Positions 1-8,611 of a DNA stretch of 64,000 bases are shown in pieces; the stretch's first letter is position 1, and every line of letters starts with the position of its first letter. The position numbers and the translations under genes were made by a program. The notes beneath the pieces are model-generated. The model saw only the letters and a list, made by a program, of their open reading frames with translations. It searched no databases and had not been told where the DNA came from. Origin of the DNA: Nostoc linckia NIES-25 (GTDB taxonomy: Bacteria > Cyanobacteriota > Cyanobacteriia > Cyanobacteriales > Nostocaceae); the NCBI RefSeq assembly GCF_002368035.1, contig NZ_AP018223.1, positions 1,156,449 through 1,220,448 of the forward strand. The letters run 5' to 3'.

Positions 1-121
1 TTGGAAATACAAGCTGTTGTCTCATAAAACTTACCCATCAAATTGCAGGCTTAAGTAGAAGATCTAAAGTGAAGTTTTAATTTTAATTTGAAGACAACTA
101 ATACTCGCATTTATACGTAAG

Positions 122-751
122 CTAACCTTGAGCAAAATCTTCACCAAGATAAATAGCACGAATATCTGTGGGTAATTTGTCCTCTAGCATACGATAGCCT
201 TCCTGGAGAAAATTGGCTACTTCGTTAGGAGCGATCGCTTCTCCTTCAGCTTGCAAATAAGCAGCAATTCTAGTGTCACTCCAATGGAAAGTTTGAGACA
301 TCAACACAATCAAGCGCAAAATTGGAGGTAATTGATCTAATGCTTGTTCTACATAGCACCATAGCGGTGGCGAAGTTGCTTCTAGGGAATAGTGAATTGC
401 TTCTGTGGGTGGTACTTTAATTTCGTTAATACAAAAAGCGGTCATGTTAATTAACCAATTTTGCATAGTTAAGGTTTCTTGGCCTGATTCCGAACGATTT
501 AATTTGAGTCCGCCAAGTTCGTAGTAGATATGTCGCCAAGTGAGGGCAAACAGATAATCTGCTTGTACAGGCGATCGCGCCGAATGGCGAATTAAGGTAT
601 ACACTATGGGGCTATAACGGCAAAAAATCACTGTAAAATACTTGCCAGCATCGGGATGCTGCTGAAACAGAGTCAGTAATTCATCGTCACTGTGATGAAA
701 CAGTGATTTAACCAGGGGGTGATTAGCTTCAGGAAAAGAAGGAATTTGCAT
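122..751 (-). CDS. Sigma-70-like (ECF-type) factor, cyanobacterial variant
   Basis: A 209-residue protein with the layout of a small sigma factor. Residues about 25-75 (HPDAGKYFTVIFCRYSP... through ADYLFALTWRHIYYEL) read like region 2, and residues about 135-200 (ALDQLPPILRLIVLM... then FLQEGYRMLEDKLP) like region 4 with its helix-turn-helix. It would direct RNA polymerase to a special promoter set, but the region 4 helix is divergent, so it may be only sigma-related. It is divergent from the glyoxalase-like gene at 951. No anti-sigma gene is seen beside it. The family assignment is from recognition of the pattern, not a search. Confidence 0.6.
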   Translation of the reverse strand: MQIPSFPEANHPLVKSLFHHSDDELLTLFQQHPDAGKYFTVIFCRYSPIVYTLIRHSARSPVQADYLFALTWRHIYYELGGLKLNRSESGQETLTMQNWLINMTAFCINEIKVPPTEAIHYSLEATSPPLWCYVEQALDQLPPILRLIVLMSQTFHWSDTRIAAYLQAEGEAIAPNEVANFLQEGYRMLEDKLPTDIRAIYLGEDFAQG

Positions 752-950
752 CAGCCTTGAGATTGATAGTTGTTAAAAATAATTTTGGCAATTGCACTCT
801 TGTAGTTAATCGCATAATATCTTGGTGTTGCTCAAGTTGTAGCCCCAGACTCAGACTAGTTAAATATTGATAAACTAAAAACAAGGACTTGATTTTAGTC
901 TTAATCGACAATCATAAAAACCTCTCCCTTTATAGAATCCTTATTTGTTC

Positions 951-1547
951 ATGGTTATAGCAGTTAGCGCGATATCGTTCCTTTTCAGTCCCCTTACTTT
1001 AGCCTCCTTTTTGCCCTCCCTGCCTTTGGATAGCCTCTTCTCTACCCAAGGGATCATGGTGATGCTGTTGGCGGCTTACGCTGGTGCTATGTGGATGTTC
1101 CTCACCAGTGCCCCAAAAGTACACACTGTGATGGTGTCAGATTTGGAGATTGCCCGACAGTTGTATGAAGGGCTGCTAGATTTACCAGCAGCTGAAGTGC
1201 CTTTGCACTACTACTACAACTACGAACAAACCATAGGTGCAACTGGAATCGATCCGCTGTATATGTCTACCTCACCGAGTTTGTCTAGCAAAACGATGAA
1301 TAACGGCAGTGAAGGACTGTGGTATCAATTGAAGAAAAATACCCAGCTACACGTCATTACGGGTGCAAGTTTAGGTAGCAAAAATCAGCAACGTCACGTC
1401 TGCTTTGACCACGAATGTCTGGAAATGATTTTAATGCGAGTAGAAGTGCGCGGTTTAAAATTCAAGATTCGTAACAGCAAGCCCCTGAATTTTTTGGTCA
1501 AGGACTATGAAGGCCGAATTATTGAACTGGCTGAAGTAGCGAATTAG
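951..1547 (+). CDS. Glyoxalase-like (VOC fold) domain membrane protein
   Basis: The first 45 residues hold two hydrophobic stretches (FLFSPLTLASFL and MVMLLAAYAGAMWMFL), so the protein is probably anchored in a membrane. The rest (from about residue 55, VHTVMVSDLEIARQLYEGLL, to LVKDYEGRIIELAEV) has the pattern of a vicinal-oxygen-chelate half: a start strand with a pair of helices and a final strand ending in an acidic metal-ligand-like residue. Substrate unknown. The ATG at 951 is preferred over a TTG two codons earlier. No partner gene is evident; the next gene, DUF29, is separated by a palindromic repeat. Confidence 0.6.
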   Translation: MVIAVSAISFLFSPLTLASFLPSLPLDSLFSTQGIMVMLLAAYAGAMWMFLTSAPKVHTVMVSDLEIARQLYEGLLDLPAAEVPLHYYYNYEQTIGATGIDPLYMSTSPSLSSKTMNNGSEGLWYQLKKNTQLHVITGASLGSKNQQRHVCFDHECLEMILMRVEVRGLKFKIRNSKPLNFLVKDYEGRIIELAEVAN

Positions 1548-1581
1548 TTCAGAATGCAATTAGTTGTATCTTAGAAAAAGT

Positions 1582-1612
1582 AGGGTGTGTTGTCGCGCAG
1601 CGCAACGCACCA
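1582..1612. repeat. Palindromic GTGCGTTNCGC-type interspersed repeat
   Basis: The stretch reads as an imperfect hairpin of the form GGTGTGTTG...CAACGCACC. The same hairpin type recurs at 6043-6071, 31391-31463 and 61999-62031, so it is a dispersed family. Here it lies between two genes and overlaps the spurious 5' extension of the DUF29 reading frame. Confidence 0.6.
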
Positions 1613-1643
1613 TTTTAGTATAGGTGTAAATAAATTGGAAAAA

Positions 1644-2099
1644 ATGTACGCATCTCACCTATATGAAACAGATTTCTATGCTTGGACGCAAGAGCAAGTT
1701 AGCTTGCTCAAAAATCAAGAATGGGAACAATTAGATACCGTTAACTTGATTGAAGAAATTGAAACTTTGGGCAGAAGAGAACGACAAGAATTGAGAAATC
1801 GGCTAGGAGTATTGCTAGGACATTTGCTCAAATGGCAATTTCAATCTGAAAAACGTAGCAATAGCTGGTTAGGTACAATTCGAGAACAACGCGTTCAAAT
1901 CAAGCTGCTTTTGCAAGATAGCCCTAGTTTAAAACCCTATCTTAATGAAGTTTTCCTCACCGTTTATGAACTAGGTTTGGCTTTAGCGATTCGAGAAACT
2001 GAGTTAGATGAAAATGTTTTTTCAAAACTCTGCCCCTACACTTTAGATGAAACCTTGAATCCTGAATTTTTACCAAATTCAGATCGGGTTGATGGGTAA
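1644..2099 (+). CDS. DUF29 family protein
   Basis: A 151-residue protein matching the DUF29 pattern common in cyanobacteria: it opens with LYETDFYAWTQEQVSLLK, has the acidic signature LIEEIETLGRRERQELRNRL and then the LLGHLLKWQFQ helix. The function of DUF29 is not known; the family is often found in many copies near mobile and toxin-antitoxin genes. The open frame extends upstream to a GTG at 1587, but those 19 codons come from a palindromic repeat, so the ATG at 1644 is taken as the start. It is complete at the C-terminus. Confidence 0.8.
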   Translation: MYASHLYETDFYAWTQEQVSLLKNQEWEQLDTVNLIEEIETLGRRERQELRNRLGVLLGHLLKWQFQSEKRSNSWLGTIREQRVQIKLLLQDSPSLKPYLNEVFLTVYELGLALAIRETELDENVFSKLCPYTLDETLNPEFLPNSDRVDG

Positions 2100-2130
2100 G
2101 CGAGTAATTAATTGTTCCAATACTGTTTTA

Positions 2131-4575
2131 TCATCTTAAGCCGTGGCAAATAAAAGCAGCCCAGTAACGAGGATGTGAAAAGGGCAACTCTTCGGACGAA
2201 TTTTTGACTTTATCAATCTCCAGCGTCACACCAGCGTACTTTTTATATTCGCGATCGCATTCCAAATATTCTGCTGAATCAGGTAAGTATTGTTTTCGCT
2301 TATTTCTCGCTTCCTTGCGCTTAAGTTCGACTTGTTGAGATATTTCTGTCAAATCTGCTTTTTTCATTTGACGCAGTTTGATTTGAGCTTGCTGCAATGC
2401 TTGAGAACGATTTTTACCTTCTTGTCGCTGCTGGTAGTAAAAAATAGAAAATAATGCTGTAGCTAAATCATTAACCGACCACAAAGTACTAACTACACTT
2501 CTAGCACCAGCACACAAAAATCCTGTGGAAAGAGTAAGAATATCATCAGTTAAGGAAGGAGTACCCAAATTAGTTTCGCAGCAAGACAAAAATACTTCTA
2601 CAAGTTGAGGTAAACGCCAGCTTGGAGTCATCAATTGCCCTAAGGTGATGCTACCATCAGCTAATTTTAACTGTGATTCTAAAGGATTATAAAGGCAAGA
2701 TACGGCATGATGGCAAGAATGAAGTACTTGAACCTGTTGCGCTAATTGTCGATAGTTTTTGGTACTGGCTTGAATGCTGCCAATTAATCTGTTTTCTCGT
2801 GGAATATTGTATATTTCGGCGAGTTTTTCGCCTTCAAATCTGGCACAGGGAAGGTCATCTTTAGCATCTTCCACAATGCCATATTGTAAAGACATTTGAT
2901 CTATAGTTTTACGTTCTTGACAAAATTCTAAAATTTGGCAACTTGGGCTGTAACGAATCAGAAATTTATCTCCTAAATATTCCTGATATTCTCCTGTAGG
3001 TAAAGCAGCAAAGGGAATCTGATGGAGTAACAGGTGAGGTACTAAAATTAATTCTTCTATTCCTTGAAGATGTTGAGATATGAGTTCAGATATTTGTAGG
3101 CGTTCAGCTAATTCGCAGAGAACACTGTTAATTTGAGTTTCCCATTTTTTGAGATCATCTCTATAAAGCAATAACCAATTCTGCTCAATCCAACCTCGCA
3201 ACGTATGTAATCCTTGTCCTGTGGAGGTATGAAGAGTAATTTGATTTTGCTGGACGACAAAAATATGGGTGTCGCTGTTGGTAGTGTAGAAGCTGAGAAT
3301 AGCTGTATTGGATTGGTCAATTAGCTTTTCCCGGATTTTTGACAATTTCAGAGGATTAACTTGAATTTCTTCAGCTAATACGCGATCTTCGCTTCTGATA
3401 TTTTCCCAAACTTCTTGTTTTTGGGTTTCTAAAAATATGATTTTTTGGTTACGTTCTTCCCAAATAGCGCGTGTTTCACCACGATTATTTTCCGATTTAT
3501 GCCGTTGACGTTCTTCCTCAATTTGTTGTTGCAGTTCTTCGTATTGCTGTAATAATTCTTGGACTTTTGGGGGAATTTCTTCGCCTTGAGAAAGGTTGTA
3601 GCTTGCCATTAAGTCTACAAGAAGTTTGGAGCGCGATCGTTCTGAATATTCAAAGGCTTTTTCTATTTGCCCAGCCTTGATGCAGGCTTGCACAAGCTTT
3701 TGATAAACTTCTATTGTTCCTTGCAAAATTTGTTGGCGGCGAGTTTCAGATCTATTCCAAGCACGGATCTGTTCTATTGATTTAACAGCATAGTCGTATC
3801 CTTCAATCGCCTCTTCCCACCTTCCAGTAGCAAGACACATATCTCCAAAATTACCTCCATAATCGAGACATTCTGTAGGCCAAGCAGTAGGTGTACAAAT
3901 TTCTAAAGATAAGCGAAAACAAGCAATTGCCTGATTAATATTTCCTTGCTGCTCGTAAGCGAAAGCTAAATTATTTTGAACCCTTGCCCAATCTAGTGGA
4001 TAAAATTCACAACTATAAACTTCTAAAGCCTGATTAAAATAATTAAATACTTGCTCTAAATTCTTTGTTCCTTCTTGTCTAGCTAAGTCACAATATACAT
4101 TGCCAAGATTATCTTGAAGTCCAGCCCATCCTTCAAGATAATATTTCCAGTATTCTAGAAAATCCTCATAAATATCTTCTTCTAAAAAAAATTTAAAACA
4201 TTGATAAACATGTTCTTCTAGAGCAGCTTTGTAACAGGATATAGCTATATCTAAATTTTCTGCCGGATTTCCTTGTTTTCTTTTACGGTAGGCAGCACCT
4301 AAATTAGTAAAAACCATCACCCACTCTGCTGGAAATTTATCATGAGTATAAACTTGCAACGCTTTATGACAGTAAAGTATTGCTAATTCAGTATTTGTTT
4401 CATCTATATCAGCTAGATCGGAGTAGATAGTTGCTAAACTATTTTGGATATTAGCCCACTCTTGTGGGAATTCTTGTAGCGTATAAACTTTTAAAGCTTT
4501 TTCTAAGGTTTTAATTGCTTTGTCTCGATTATTGACCCAATCACCTCGAATTCGCTCACAGTAAATGTTCCCCAA
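2131..4575 (-). CDS. TPR-CHAT protein, probably 5'-truncated
   Basis: Up to 814 residues. Residues 1-290 are tetratricopeptide repeats of the cyanobacterial type (AIKTLEKALKVYTLQEFPQEWANIQNSLATIY and relatives); about 290-420 is a helical, partly coiled-coil linker; about 500-814 is a CHAT domain, the caspase/separase-like protease fold. Candidate catalytic residues are the His in LHSCHHAV and the Cys in VEVFLSCCETNLG. CHAT-TPR proteins act as proteases in signalling or defence. The start is doubtful: no ATG exists in frame, TTG at 4575 is the first usual start, and TPR-like sequence continues upstream of it to an in-frame TGA near 4690. The usual N-terminal module of this protein type is missing. 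Confidence 0.75.
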   Translation of the reverse strand: MGNIYCERIRGDWVNNRDKAIKTLEKALKVYTLQEFPQEWANIQNSLATIYSDLADIDETNTELAILYCHKALQVYTHDKFPAEWVMVFTNLGAAYRKRKQGNPAENLDIAISCYKAALEEHVYQCFKFFLEEDIYEDFLEYWKYYLEGWAGLQDNLGNVYCDLARQEGTKNLEQVFNYFNQALEVYSCEFYPLDWARVQNNLAFAYEQQGNINQAIACFRLSLEICTPTAWPTECLDYGGNFGDMCLATGRWEEAIEGYDYAVKSIEQIRAWNRSETRRQQILQGTIEVYQKLVQACIKAGQIEKAFEYSERSRSKLLVDLMASYNLSQGEEIPPKVQELLQQYEELQQQIEEERQRHKSENNRGETRAIWEERNQKIIFLETQKQEVWENIRSEDRVLAEEIQVNPLKLSKIREKLIDQSNTAILSFYTTNSDTHIFVVQQNQITLHTSTGQGLHTLRGWIEQNWLLLYRDDLKKWETQINSVLCELAERLQISELISQHLQGIEELILVPHLLLHQIPFAALPTGEYQEYLGDKFLIRYSPSCQILEFCQERKTIDQMSLQYGIVEDAKDDLPCARFEGEKLAEIYNIPRENRLIGSIQASTKNYRQLAQQVQVLHSCHHAVSCLYNPLESQLKLADGSITLGQLMTPSWRLPQLVEVFLSCCETNLGTPSLTDDILTLSTGFLCAGARSVVSTLWSVNDLATALFSIFYYQQRQEGKNRSQALQQAQIKLRQMKKADLTEISQQVELKRKEARNKRKQYLPDSAEYLECDREYKKYAGVTLEIDKVKNSSEELPFSHPRYWAAFICHGLR

Positions 4576-4824
4576 AATATCCTGTACTTCAGCCCATTGT
4601 TGAGGATGTTTTAGAAGTATTAGTTCTACCTCATATTGCTCTATAGCAATTTCAATATTTATAGCTAAATTTGATGATTGTCATGGGTCAATCATTTTAT
4701 TTTGTATATAAATAAAAATTTATTTTATAAGTTGCCTAAATTCTACGTTTTCTATTAAAGTCTTTGTGTAATTATGTCAAATTCTCAGGTGAATTTCCTT
4801 AATTGAATGGCTTTCTAATAGTGC

Positions 4825-5523
4825 TTATTCCAGAAAGTCTGCTAACTTCTCCAACAATTCTTCAGCTAAATCCAACAACTCAATTTCATCAATTTCATCA
4901 CTACTAGTTCCGCGATTACTTTCTCCACCCGTCACATTAGCAGCCAAAACATTTTTGACAGAAAAAAGCCTATCTTCTTCCTCTGGTAAACTCAGACATT
5001 TTTCCAACTCTACAGCAATTTCTTGGATTGTCCTTGTACCTAAACGCTCTCTCACTTTCACCGCTGTCGGCTCGTTACTTTCTAAGTATTTAACCACATC
5101 ATTCCCAGAAAACTTCTCAACGGCTAGGCGCACATATTCGCGCACGCTCATGTTTGCTGCTAATGCCTTTTGGAAAACTACATCCGGTACGTCTACTAGC
5201 AATACACCTTCGTTATCGGTGGCTTGGTATAAATCATCCCCTTGTTTGACAGCTATTAGCAAATCTGCGCCCAACGCGTGTAAATAGTGCAACACTGATT
5301 CCAATTCATGCTCTTTTAACGCCGACTCCAATTTGGACACCGCCGCCTGCTTCACTCCCAGCTTTTCTGCTAGCTGTGCCTGAGTCAATCCTGCTTTATT
5401 ACGTATTTCCCGCATAGCATCAGTAAGGTAAAGACGCAAGTACTCTAACTTCCCCGCCAAAATCACCTCTGGGTCATCGCTTACTTTTTGCTGCAACCAA
5501 GCTTGAAAATTAGGTTTTTTCAT
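4825..5523 (-). CDS. XRE-family antitoxin/regulator (HigA-like)
   Basis: About 232 residues. A Cro/C1 helix-turn-helix lies near residues 40-90 (AMREIRNKAGLTQAQLAEKL then VKQAAVSKLE). The region after it (LESVLHYLHALGADLLIAV) is the usual end of HTH antitoxins paired with HigB/Gp49-type toxins. A long C-terminal extension (about 95-232) with a VSVREYVRLAVEKF-like stretch and an acidic end is unusual for a HigA. The gene overlaps the toxin gene by 14 bases, and an AGAGGA ribosome site fits the second of two adjacent ATG codons. It should bind the antitoxin-neutralised toxin and repress the palindromic operators upstream of the pair. Confidence 0.75.
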   Translation of the reverse strand: MKKPNFQAWLQQKVSDDPEVILAGKLEYLRLYLTDAMREIRNKAGLTQAQLAEKLGVKQAAVSKLESALKEHELESVLHYLHALGADLLIAVKQGDDLYQATDNEGVLLVDVPDVVFQKALAANMSVREYVRLAVEKFSGNDVVKYLESNEPTAVKVRERLGTRTIQEIAVELEKCLSLPEEEDRLFSVKNVLAANVTGGESNRGTSSDEIDEIELLDLAEELLEKLADFLE

Positions 5524-5923
5524 CATTCCTCTGCTGCAATTCACGTAATCTTACTCTTGCAGGTTCTTTGTCTCTATCTTTGATAGCGTGGTCATATTTT
5601 TTCATAAAGGCGTGTAGCACCACGAAACGCTGAGGAGTAGCAGCCGTCAAGATAAACCGTGGATTATGTTCGCTCTTGGTCATCCGTAACTCATGCAGGT
5701 TATCTTCCAGCTTCTCAAAGATGTCGCTGGTAAGTGATGCGAGTCCTTTGTTACACAGGTAGCCAAGATTAACTTGCAGACGCCTGGTTTCGGAAGCACT
5801 CAGTAATGGTTTTGGTGGATTTTCTGGTTGCTCCTCTTGGGGAATCATCCTGATGAAAAAAGCAAGCAAGTCTTTGGGGATTTCCCCATTGACATCTTGA
5901 TAAAGTTCCCAAGTCCAAATCAC
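5510..5923 (-). CDS. RelE/HigB-like (phage Gp49-type) toxin
   Basis: A 137-residue protein that opens with MIWTWELYQDVNGEIPKDLLAFF and has the compact toxin core NLGYLCNKGLAS...LEDNLHELRMTK...PRFILTAATPQRFVVLHAFMKK. This is the Gp49/HigB pattern; the RFVVLHAFMKK strand-helix carries the conserved basic residues. Such toxins cut ribosome-bound mRNA. The start is a GTG preceded by GAGGTAGGAA. Its 3' end overlaps the HTH gene, so the two are translated together, toxin first, which is the HigBA order. Expression is probably controlled from the two palindromes at 5944-5992. Confidence 0.8.
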   Translation of the reverse strand: MIWTWELYQDVNGEIPKDLLAFFIRMIPQEEQPENPPKPLLSASETRRLQVNLGYLCNKGLASLTSDIFEKLEDNLHELRMTKSEHNPRFILTAATPQRFVVLHAFMKKYDHAIKDRDKEPARVRLRELQQRNDEKT

Positions 5924-5943
5924 TTCCTACCTCACAGGATAAT

Positions 5944-5992
5944 ATTCTTTATAAAGAATGTCAATCATGATATTCTTTGAAAGGAATATCAT
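5944..5992 (-). promoter_or_regulatory. Twin palindromic operator upstream of toxin-antitoxin pair
   Basis: Two inverted repeats sit just before the toxin start. The first (5944-5959) is a perfect 16-base palindrome, ATTCTTTATAAAGAAT. The second (5967-5992) has 12-base arms beginning ATGATATTC with one mismatch. Both share the half-site ATTCTTT/AAAGAAT. This fits two binding sites for the dimeric HTH antitoxin covering the promoter. Confidence 0.65.
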
Positions 5993-6042
5993 ATAGAATA
6001 ACTAAGTGCAACAAAGGTAATAAAAGAATTATTTATAAAAAT

Positions 6043-6071
6043 GGTGCGTTAGGCGAAAGCCATAACGCACC
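6043..6071. repeat. Palindromic GTGCGTTA...TAACGCAC hairpin
   Basis: An inverted repeat GGTGCGTTAGGC / GCCATAACGCACC directly precedes the MITE-like element at 6075. The same hairpin precedes the related elements at 31470 and 62055. Confidence 0.65.
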
Positions 6072-6074
6072 TTA

Positions 6075-6197
6075 CTGGCGTGGCAAGACTAAAATGTTGC
6101 AATAAATTTTATTGTGGGATGGGTGTCCTCACCCGTCCGGGCGGGCAGGATGCCCACCCCACAAGAGTTTACTAATGCACCTTTTTAGGCTTGCCAG
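6075..6197. mobile_element. MITE-like element, copy A of GTGACAAG-TIR family
   Basis: About 123 bases bounded by imperfect terminal inverted repeats (left CTGGCGTGGCAAGACTAAAA, right the complement of CTGGCAAGCCTAAAAAGG). The core is a hairpin GTGGGATGGGTGTCC...TGCCCACCCCAC. The core is nearly identical to that of the copy at 62055-62182. No protein is encoded. The mobilising transposase is not in this window. Confidence 0.7.
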
Positions 6198-6220
6198 ACC
6201 ACTACTTAAGATTTACTGTC

Positions 6221-7906
6221 TCAACTCAGTTGTTCAAACTTAAATTTACCTTTAATAAACTTGTTGAAATATTGACCTTTAGATGGTGCATTATCTAAGC
6301 TTTCCTTGATACTGGGAGGTACTTTGAAATACTCGTAAACACTTCCACTATCAAATTCAATAGTTAGTGTTTGAGTTTTTTCATCGTGGCTAAATTGCTT
6401 AATAACGCTACCTTCAGGCTTGAGTAGGGGGAAGGCAATTACATCCCGAATACTGGGAGAATCAGTTAGTAACATTACTAAGCGATCGATTCCAATTCCT
6501 AAACCACCAGTAGGCGGCATACCATATTCTAAAGCTGTCAAAAAGTCTTCGTCTACGCCCTGCGCCTCTAAATCGCCAGCAGCTTTTCTAGCAGCTTGCG
6601 CTTCTAAGCGTTCTCTTTGGTCGATCGCATCGGTAAGTTCTGAGAAGCTATTGCCAGTTTCCCGCCCTACAATGAATAACTCAAATCTTTCCACTAAACC
6701 AGGTTGAGAACGGTGAGGTTTTGCTAAGGGCGAAATTTCTACTGGATAATCAATTACAAAGGTAGGCTGAATTAAATTGGCTTCTACCTTCTCTTCAAAA
6801 GCTAAATTTAGTAACTTACCAATTGATTGAGCTTCATCTATATCAGGAATTCCAGCATTTTTACTTGCTGTTTTTGCTTCTTCTAAAGTTTGGAAAGAAT
6901 TGAAATCTAACCCTGTAACCTCTTTAACTAAATCGTGCATTGTTACCCGCCGCCAAGGTGGTGTTAAATCTATAGATTCCCCTTGGTAGGTAATTTGCAG
7001 TGTGCCGAGTACCTCTTGGGCAACAGTGGTAATAATCCCTTCTGTTAGCTCCATCATATCGTTGTAGTCGGCGTAGGCTTGGTAAATTTCAATAGTTGTA
7101 AATTCGGGATTGTGTCGAGTCGAAATTCCCTCATTGCGGAAAATTCGCCCTAATTCAAACACCTTTTCAAAACCACCTACAATTAATCGCTTTAGATGAA
7201 GTTCTGTGGCAATTCGCAGATACAACTCCATTTCTAAGGTGTTGTGGTAAGTGATAAATGGACGTGCATCTGCACCCCCAGCTTCACTTTGCAAAACAGG
7301 GGTTTCAATTTCTAGAAAATCCCGCTGTTCCAAATAGCGACGAATACCGGCAGTGATTTGGGCGCGACGGCGGAAAGTTTGCCGTACTTCGGGGTTAACA
7401 ATCAAGTCAACGTAGCGCTGACGGTAGCGCTTGGCAACATCCGTTAATCCATGCCACTTGTCGGGTAGAGGCAACAGAGATTTAGTCAGGATGGTGTATT
7501 GTTTGACGTAGACAGATAACTCGCCCTTTTCAGTCCGTTTAATAGTACCTTTAGCTCCCAGGATGTCGCCTGCATCTGTGAGCTGTTTCAAGTGATTGAA
7601 CGCATCGGCATCAATCTCTGCCATGCCTTCTTGGATGCGATTTTTCTCTAAATAAAGCTGAATCGTGCCGGTTTCGTCTTGTAAGGTGAAAAAAGCCAAT
7701 TTACCAAAAACGCGACGCGCCATAATGCGTCCGGCTATGGCAACTTCTAAATCAACTTCTTCGCCGCTGGCTAAATCGGCAAATTGTTCTTGTAACTGCG
7801 CTGCGTGATGGGTGGATTCCCAACGATAGGCGTAGGGATTAGTGCCTAACTGCTTTAGCTGGTTTACTTTTTCCAGCCTCGCGGCACGGAGATCTTCTTC
7901 CGACAT
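6221..7906 (-). CDS. lysS: Lysyl-tRNA synthetase, class II, with C-terminal KTSC domain
   Basis: A 561-residue class IIb synthetase that charges tRNA-Lys in the cytoplasm. An OB-fold anticodon-binding domain covers about 50-170 (VAIAGRIMARRVFGKLAFFTLQD). Motif 2 is FRNEGISTRHNPEFT and motif 3 is GLGIGIDRLVMLLTD. The catalytic part ends at IRDVIAFPLLKPE; residues 499-561 (GSVIKQFSHDEKTQTLTIEF... to the end) form a KTSC domain, a small fold named for its place at the end of some lysyl-tRNA synthetases. The role of KTSC is unknown. The usual LysS is about 500 residues, so the extra length is just this tail. Confidence 0.96.
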   Translation of the reverse strand: MSEEDLRAARLEKVNQLKQLGTNPYAYRWESTHHAAQLQEQFADLASGEEVDLEVAIAGRIMARRVFGKLAFFTLQDETGTIQLYLEKNRIQEGMAEIDADAFNHLKQLTDAGDILGAKGTIKRTEKGELSVYVKQYTILTKSLLPLPDKWHGLTDVAKRYRQRYVDLIVNPEVRQTFRRRAQITAGIRRYLEQRDFLEIETPVLQSEAGGADARPFITYHNTLEMELYLRIATELHLKRLIVGGFEKVFELGRIFRNEGISTRHNPEFTTIEIYQAYADYNDMMELTEGIITTVAQEVLGTLQITYQGESIDLTPPWRRVTMHDLVKEVTGLDFNSFQTLEEAKTASKNAGIPDIDEAQSIGKLLNLAFEEKVEANLIQPTFVIDYPVEISPLAKPHRSQPGLVERFELFIVGRETGNSFSELTDAIDQRERLEAQAARKAAGDLEAQGVDEDFLTALEYGMPPTGGLGIGIDRLVMLLTDSPSIRDVIAFPLLKPEGSVIKQFSHDEKTQTLTIEFDSGSVYEYFKVPPSIKESLDNAPSKGQYFNKFIKGKFKFEQLS

Positions 7907-8008
7907 GGTAACGAACTAAATAGGGCAAGATTAATTATAGATGCTGCAAAAGTTGGGAGTAACAGATATTTGTCCTTGAGAACGCAGGCGATCGCCAAAC
8001 CAAATACA

Positions 8009-8571
8009 ATGATCCAAACTAGAGTCCGTTTGTGGAATATAGATGAATATCACCGGATGCTTGAAACGGGTATTATCGCAGCCGATGAACGGGTGGAACT
8101 GATAGAAGGGCAAGTTATCCCCATGAGTGCCAAAAATCCCCCACATGCAGCCACAACCCTATGTGCATCCGATCCGATCGTCTCAAGCGCCTGTTAGCAG
8201 AACTCGCCCTAGTTCGCGTACAAGACCCCATTCAATTAAGCCAATATTCGGAACCCGAACCAGACATTGCCGTTGTCCGAATTGATGCGCGAAAGTACAT
8301 TAATCATCATCCCGCACCGCATGAAATCTTTTTAGTCATTGAGGTAGCGGATACAACATTAGAAACAGATCGCAAACAAAAAGCGCCTCTTTATGCTAAA
8401 GCCGGAATTACTGACTACTGGATTTTAGATGTGAATCAGCGTCAGGTTTATGTTTTCCGGGAACCTAGCTTAGAAGGCTACAATCTAGAATTTATTTTGC
8501 CAGAAGATGCAACGTTATCGTCGATTGCATTTCCAGAAATTAAAATTCAGATTGGTAAATTATTTCCATAA
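8009..8571 (+). pseudogene. Uma2-family endonuclease gene, frameshifted
   Basis: Two overlapping frames together make one Uma2 protein (PD-(D/E)XK fold). The first (from ATG 8009) gives MIQTRVRLWNIDEYHRMLE... to AATTLCASD; the second continues DRLKRLLAELALVRVQDPI, then PDIAVV, the IEVADTTLETDRKQK catalytic stretch and ITDYWILDV to the end. The frame changes at 8169-8178, where CCGAT occurs twice in tandem; removing one copy restores ASDRL in a single frame. A 5-base duplication therefore probably broke the gene. The downstream half keeps its own open frame from 8161. Confidence 0.8.
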
Positions 8572-8611
8572 ATGTGGCGATCGCCAACATTTTACTCTAC
8601 AACTCAAACCT

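Noticed and set aside
729..911. Open frame of 60 codons upstream of the sigma-like gene
   Set aside because: Overlaps the start of the sigma-like gene in another frame, and no family likeness.
1587..1643. N-terminal extension of the DUF29 protein from a GTG
   Set aside because: The codons come from an interspersed palindromic repeat; the family begins at the ATG at 1644.
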